A stretch of DNA of 64,000 nucleotides from Adenanthera pavonina (lineage: Eukaryota; Streptophyta; Magnoliopsida; Fabales; Fabaceae). Location: NCBI GenBank assembly GCA_026686845.1, contig JAIVEN010000004.1, forward strand, positions 23,096,827 through 23,160,826, in the 5' to 3' direction. Made by a program: the position numbers and the translations under genes. The notes below the pieces were generated by a model, which saw only the letters and a list, made by a program, of their open reading frames with translations, was not told the DNA's origin and ran no database searches. The stretch's first letter is position 1. Each line of letters opens with the position of its first letter. Below are positions 58,493 to 64,000 of this stretch, piece after piece.

Positions 58493-58733
58493 AGAAAAAT
58501 TGGGTTTTGGCATGAAATTAATAATCAAAATATTTGATTTTTGGTATCAAAGTTGGAAAAAATTCAATTCTCACTTGAAAATATTTAATTTTCATTTGAT
58601 ACAAAAAAAATTCAATTATCAATTGGAAATTTTTTATTCTTACTTGAAAAAATTCGATTCTGGTTCCAAAACAGAATGAACTTTGGTATCAAAAGCAAGT
58701 ATTTGATTTTTTATACAACAACCCAAATTTGCC
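58493..58733. mobile_element. TA-flanked foldback MITE, copy 2
   Basis: Same family as 51703-51959: ends AGAAAAATTGGG and, on the other strand, GGCAAATTTGGG, flanked by TA at 58491-58492 and 58734-58735. It lies about 180 bp upstream of the RLK3 start and may affect its promoter. Confidence 0.65.
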
Positions 58734-59522
58734 TAAAAATTATTGCTGAAACTTGCCAAAATTACTACTATGTTTTCTTTGAAATTATATCTTGGTCTTT
58801 CAAATGTTACGTGCGATAATGTTTTAAATATGTAATTTTAAGAAGCATGAGTGATCAAATTAATAAGTATCATTTATAACTTTGGAACTAAAGCACTAGT
58901 ATAATAGCTTTGATTTTTTTCACAAAAAAATTTGATTTTTGAAATTTTTGAGTATTAATAATATTTGTCGAGCCTTTGGATGTGATTTTTTTCCATTTAA
59001 AATCATGTATTCAAGTTTTTGAATTTGATAATGTCACAGACTCCCCAAAAAAAAAGGCTTTGCTTTATTCCTAAACGTTCATACAGAGCGATTACATAAA
59101 ACACCGATAAATCAGTTTTAGCCAATGCTTTTTGGTCAAGTTTTTGTTCTGGATGTTTGAAAAATCTGTGCATTAATAGGGACCAGCTTTTAGCATATGC
59201 CTTTATTTATTTATTTATTTATTTTTTGGTTTCTTCCTTCATATATGAATGTTATGATATTGTTGATAGGAGATGTATGTGGAGTTATTAATTAATTAAT
59301 TTTTTTAATTAAGTAATGCTTCATTATTTTAGTAGAAGCTGAATTAAAATGAATATTAAGAAACTACAGTAAGAAGGTCACACAATTTTCCTAAACCACC
59401 CTTGAATATTTATAAAATTCAAAAGTAAAAACCTCAAGGATCCTATTGCATATTACATCTCTAAACCAATAAAAAATTCTCTCAATTCCTAGTGACGGAG
59501 CTGTTTTTGCAGGAAAGAGCAA
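58734..59522. other. Spacer upstream of RLK3
   Basis: AT-rich with a short repeat of TTAT units near 59205-59225. It does not match the upstream spacers of RLK1 and RLK2, and I found no trace of the peptide gene. The minus-strand frame at 59684-59391 overlaps the small open frame below and is unassigned. Confidence 0.5.
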
Positions 59523-59702
59523 ATGGTGAACCTTTTGTGGCTTGGCATTGTAATAGGTCTCGCTTTTTGCAAGTGGATCGATGGCTTTGCAGACTTTCAC
59601 TTCAATGAAACAGGGCTGTCTTTGTTGGAGTCTCAAGAAGCATCCTTCGTTGGGGGCAGCCCTTTGCTTAGGATTCACCCTCATTCAAAGTGCTGCCGCT
59701 AA
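59523..59702 (+). CDS. Small open frame, unrecognised, 59 aa
   Basis: An ATG follows an acceptor-like TTTTTGCAG. The frame starts with a hydrophobic stretch (MVNLLWLGIVIGLAFC), which could be a signal or anchor, continues with FADFHFNETGLSLLESQ and ends PHSKCCR. It lies in a GC-richer island (59480-59730) within AT-rich DNA. The base composition and amino-acid mix look gene-like, but I recognise no family. It could be a first exon or a captured gene fragment. Overlapping frames on both strands at 59391-59881 weaken the call. Confidence 0.3.
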   Translation: MVNLLWLGIVIGLAFCKWIDGFADFHFNETGLSLLESQEASFVGGSPLLRIHPHSKCCR

Positions 59703-60414
59703 AGACGGTACTGTCTGTTCCCAAGCCTCATTTCATTCAAATCAGATTCAACTGTCATTGTCGTTCTGTACGCGCTATTCCAGATTTCAAACATTGGTCG
59801 TCTTTTTATTTTAATAATCGATTGTTTTGTTGCTTACGGTACGCTTCATGTTATTTATTGCTTCTTAGTTTATGCTCTTAAAGGTTTAGTTTTTGAACTT
59901 TTTTATAATGGAGCACTCGCATTTTTTAATGTGTATATCGTATCGCATGCTTTATGCAAGTCTATTATTCCTGAATTTGGTCTATTGACTCGACTGATTT
60001 GTGATTTCAATTTACTTCGTTATCTTCTATTTCGTCTTCCCTTCCATGTTAAATCTTTCCCCGTCTTTCTCGTTCTCATTTGCTCTCAGCGACCCCTGTT
60101 CTGTACGTGATCTTCAAGGCTATGTTGGCCTTGTACAAAACCATGATAAAACAAAAGAATTCAAAGGTCAGATGCCTATTCCAAAAAGTAATAGAGCAAA
60201 AGACTTGAATATCAACTTTATATAAAATAATGATATTGCCATTATAAAATTAATGGAAAATTTGTCTATTCCAGTAAACAATAGATCGAAGGAATAAGAA
60301 TTCAACCATATAATGACTTTTTGCATGAAATTGATGGAAAGTTTGTCTATAGCAAAAGACTCTCTTGTCAACTATTCGAAGAAATGACTTTTATATCACA
60401 AAATTAGTGGAAAG

Positions 60415-60462
<48 letters not shown>

Positions 60463-60517
60463 CATTATTTTGATATAATGGAAAGCTTGTTTATTTTCAT
60501 ATATGATAGATCCACGT
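59703..60517. other. Spacer with degenerate repeats
   Basis: Diverged units of about 100 bp around AAATTAATGGAAAATTTGTC recur at 60245, 60325 and 60400, ending in an ATT microsatellite at 60416-60470. No gene is supported. Confidence 0.5.
60416..60470. repeat. (ATT)n microsatellite
   Basis: About 17 ATT units, nearly uninterrupted. Confidence 0.9.
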
Positions 60518-60529
60518 GTAATAACCCTT

Positions 60530-62790
60530 TGTAATGCCCCTCATGATATTTTTCTTGGCATTGAGTTCAGGACCGAGGAAACAAGACGGAGGAAGGCTCA
60601 AGTGGAGTTTGAAGGAGCACCACGCCGCGGCGAGGAGCAGAGCCGCCGCGGCGAGAAGCTTTCCAGTGGCATTGTTCTAGATAATTTGGTGGAGCCGCGG
60701 CGAGGCATGCTGGAGCCGCGGCGAGAGTCGTAAAAATTGTTTAAATCCGGATCAATCGGACACGAAAGAAAAGAAAGAAAACGAAAGGAGCGACGCAGAG
60801 AGACGAGGAGCAGTGCTAGGGTTCGGCATTTTCGGTGTCCCAGAGTGATTCTCGTCCATTGGAAGCTTGGATTCAAGTTGGTAAGCGTTCCCTACTCCTC
60901 TCTCTTCATTTTCTTCGGTTTAGATTTTGGGGTTTTCAGTTGTAAGGTTGGATTTCCGAGTTGGGGCGAAATCCACCAATTGAAATGGGTGATTTGAGGT
61001 TAATGGAACGTGTTTTGGTATTCTTGTTGCTTGAATATGAGTTTTGAAGGGATTATGTGTGTTTAGAGCTTAACCCTAGGTTGTTTTCGGTAATGGCTCT
61101 TAGGAATTCGAGGTGTCTGAGATTGTATGGTGTTTGAGTAATCCCTAAGAGCTTATTGATGCATGAAAAGGGTGTTGGAACCTTGGGTTAGGTTAATGTG
61201 GTTGAATTGTGATGTTTGGTTATATGGTGTATTGTGTTAATGGAAGAATTATGGCATTGTTAGGGTGGTTGGCTAATCGAGAGGGGTTCACGTGTACTGG
61301 ACAGTTCCAGGAAGCTTGTGGAACTCGTGTGCATGTGGTAACGACAATTGAGGTAACCGGGTGTTTGTTTATATTATGTTGACTATGTTATACGATAGTA
61401 CATGTATTTGTATATATATATATATATGCGTGTTTCATTCATACCACGATATCGATGTGGTTGTGTGTACCGTTTATATATATATATATCGTGGTATGTA
61501 TACTAATAGATGATGGTTATGACTATGATGATGTTATGGTGATGATGATATGATATGTTGCATACATGACATTATGATGATGATATGATGATACATGAGC
61601 ATCACCACATAACATTGTGAGATTGTGATGTATGGTGGATGTAGTGGTGATAACGTGATGGTGGTATGATGTATGATGATGTATATATATGTTAGGGAGG
61701 ATAAGGTTGGATTATATATATATATGTTAGGGAGGATAAGGTTGGATTATATATATACATGTTAGGGAGGATAAGGTTGGATTATGTATATATGTTAGGG
61801 AGGATAAGGATGGATGATATATGTGTTAGGGAGGATAAGGATGGAGTCCCTGTGAGGGCGACATGCATGATTTTCATTTCATATTGCATTCATGATTTGT
61901 GTGAGATATATGTATATATATATATATATATTGTGTGTGGTTGTTATTCCCGGTTACTGAGACATTGTCTCACCCCCTTTCCCATAAACTAACCTTTCAG
62001 GTGATGGTTCTGGCACTAGTCCTGAGAAGACGCGGGAGTAGCTGTGTACGTGGGAATAGTCTATGTAGCGTGTGTATTCTGTAATGGTATTTTGTGCCAA
62101 GTAGGATAGAGAATGGTTTGTAATGAATATATGACAGGGTTGAGACTGGCTATGTATGGATGTTTATGTATGTGGTATGTATGGTTGAATGTTGTTGAGA
62201 TGTATGTGTGACAGTTTTTGGGAGTCCAGAGTGTTGTTGGGCCTTGTTGGTCTGTGTAAGGGCCTGTAGCCCATTTGGTCAAGTTGGGTTCCAAGGGGTC
62301 AAATCTCAGAGGAGTGGTTCCTTTGAGGTGAAACCTCTTTGAAAAGGTTTGTTTGAGGAATTGGGACCTGTATGAATGGTCTCTGAGCGACCAGTTGCCT
62401 TTGGTGGCAATTGGAGGGGGGCTCATGGTGAGTTTTGGTCAATAAGTGGCCAAAACGGAGTCAAGGGTCCAGTATCTCCATACGGAGTTGGATTAAGGTA
62501 AAAGTGGTGTCTGTGGATAGATGGGGGCTAGATTGACTTGTAGGAGTTGGAATCGAGTCAATTGGAGGTCGGAGCATAAAATTATACGCGTCAGAAGTTT
62601 GCTCCGGTGTTGAATTTGCTGATATGGTATATCAGAAGGGGGCGCCGTGGCCCCAGCCCAATTTTTCATGTTTGTGAGTTGTTTCCGCTGTGTTGAGGCA
62701 TTGAGGAGTTGTTTTGAGATGTCAGGGTTGTGTTTGGGTCATTTTGAAGTTTTGGTTCAGATGGGAAGTGTCAGGAGGTAGGACGTTATA
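60530..62790 (+). mobile_element. Solo LTR nested in a relative
   Basis: It runs from TGTAATGCCCC to GGACGTTATA with CCCTT at 60525-60529 and 62791-62795. At 2261 bp it matches the inverted solo LTR at 20227-22770. Its 5' part has GC-rich GCCGCGGCGAG motifs; the middle holds TA/TG-rich satellites. There is no coding sequence. Confidence 0.85.
61691..61850 (+). repeat. Five-copy minisatellite in the LTR
   Basis: Units of 35, 35, 33 and 31 bp, each beginning GTTAGGGAGGATAAGG, start at 61691, 61726, 61761, 61794 and 61825. The relative at 20227-22770 does not show this array at the matching place but has two longer units near 21500-21620. Confidence 0.85.
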
Positions 62791-64000
62791 CCCTTACTAT
62801 ACTATCCTTGACATAGTTTTGGATTAATGGGAAGTATACTTAATGATATGTGTAGGATTTGAGGAACTAGGACGAATGAAAAGCAAAGTGGAGGTAAAAG
62901 CACTCCACGTCATGGCGATAAACTGTGGCGCCGCGGTGAACAATCTATAACTTTGAAAAACTTTTCGGACAATAAGGCTCCACGTCGTAGCGAACTTACT
63001 CGCTGCCTCGACGCCAGACTCTGAAATTTTATAAATCAAAAGCATTTCAGATGACGAACTAGAAAGAAATGAAGGGAGAAACGAGGGACCTATGTCAGGG
63101 TTCAAGAAATCCAACCCTTGGGAGTAATGTCTGGCCATTAAGAGCTTGATAAAGTATTGGTAAGTGATTCTTGATCCTCTCTCTCTATTTTTCTTCAGTT
63201 TTGAGTTAGATTTTCGAAATTATATATATAGGTTGGGTTTCAGTTTTGGCCGAATCCTATCAATTAAAATAGATGTACTGGGACAAATGAAATGTGATTT
63301 AGTGTTAATAATGCTTGAGTGTGAGTATTAGAGAGAGTATGTGGGACTTATGCCTAACTCTAGGTTACTGTTGGTTGAAGAAATTGGGAATCTGAAACAT
63401 ATAAGATTGATTATGGTTTAAATGGTTGTATGAGATTCATTGATGTATGAAAATGTGGTTAGAACCTTGGGTTAAACCTAAATACTTAAGTTATGAATTT
63501 TGGATAATTATACTATCTGTTGATAGCAAACATTATGAAATTGTAGTGACTGTTTGGTGGACCAGAGGAGTAAAGTCATGGTTGAAAATTCGAGAAGTTC
63601 GTGAAATTCACGTGTGGGTGGTATTAACAACTTGAAGTAACTAAGTGTTTGTGATTTATGCGATTATATGTTGATATATATATGTATATATGCATGTTCC
63701 TTTTCATACCACGATATTGGTTGTGTATGTGTATAGTTATTTTATATATCATGGTATGTAAATGGCTAGATATTGTATGACATGATGATAAATATGCTGA
63801 TGATTACATGTTATGGCATGACATTGAGAAACATGATAATGATAATGATTGTATAGTGATATGGCACGAACATTACCACTATGAACATTGTCAGGAAAGA
63901 TGGATCGGGTGGTGATGATGATGTATGATATGATATGATGATATATGATATGGTTAAATAAGAAAGAGATCAAGTTTTATAATTTGATGCCATTGAATGT

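Larger units (their letters stand above)
60518..64000 (+). mobile_element. Older LTR, interrupted by a younger copy of itself
   Basis: The older LTR appears to begin TGTAATAACCCTT at 60518-60529 and to resume at 62791 (CCCTTACTATAC). Downstream it aligns with the younger LTR in order: 62865-63190 with 60570-60890, 63190-63400 with 60880-61080, and 63540-63770 with 61255-61510. It continues past the window edge, so whether it is solo or part of a complete element is unknown. Confidence 0.7.

Noticed and set aside
59390..59684. 97-codon minus-strand frame overlapping the GC-richer island
   Set aside because: It overlaps other open frames on both strands and shows no motif. The plus-strand frame at 59523 has the better leader, and even that is weak.
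60416..60470. ATT run as a functional element
   Set aside because: An ordinary microsatellite beside degenerate repeats.
58734..60517. Peptide-gene copy upstream of RLK3
   Set aside because: I searched for the signal-peptide exon, the YRxPC motif and the RCHND end on both strands and found none.

Overview
This is AT-rich nuclear DNA from a flowering plant, most likely a eudicot and possibly a woody one; I cannot name the species. The evidence is plant LRR receptor kinases with a plant-type intron inside the kinase domain, Ty3/gypsy retrotransposons and solo LTRs, CACTA, hAT, Mutator and PIF/Harbinger-type elements, an L1-type LINE, and long gene-free AT-rich spacers. Nothing looks bacterial, and I found no rRNA or confident tRNA gene.

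The backbone is a tandem cluster of LRR receptor-like kinases of the MIK2 (MDIS1-interacting receptor-like kinase 2) type, all on the minus strand: RLK1 at 7590-4570 (two frameshifts plus an 81-bp intron-like insertion), RLK2 at 39720-32361 (split by a 5.4-kb CACTA element, carrying a nonsense codon and lacking its kinase), and RLK3 at 58311-55375 (apparently intact, 946 aa, two exons). Head-to-head with RLK1 and RLK2, on the plus strand, lies a gene for a small secreted peptide I do not recognise. Copy 2 (10343-10848, 82 aa, two exons) reads open. Copy 3 (42829-43254) and the exon-2 relic copy 1 (1339-1394) are broken. The spacer between receptor and peptide is also duplicated, so the unit that duplicated is receptor, spacer, peptide gene and 3' flank. 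Both genes of a pair could share a spacer that holds W-box pairs and behave as a candidate receptor/ligand module; that function is inference from layout.

Layout: 1-661 partial LTR; 1011-2480 peptide block copy 1 with a MITE; 4.0-7.6 kb RLK1; 7.6-10.3 kb spacer with a SINE; 10.3-11.15 kb peptide gene; 11152-24511 a Ty3/gypsy element in the 3' flank of the peptide block, carrying three further LTR insertions, one nested in another; 24.5-26.35 kb the rest of the interrupted flank; 26.3-29.1 kb MITE-rich spacer; 29123-32202 solo LTR; 32.4-39.7 kb RLK2 with CACTA; 39.8-43.99 kb second spacer and peptide block; 45284-49190 a Mutator-like element with a nested solo LTR; 49.7-50.9 kb LINE relic; 52.6-53.8 kb an orphan receptor-upstream block with nested MITEs; 55.4-58.3 kb RLK3; 60.5-64 kb a solo LTR nested in an older LTR of the same family.

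The duplicated blocks act as natural empty sites, so several insertions can be delimited to the base and ordered in time without outside data.
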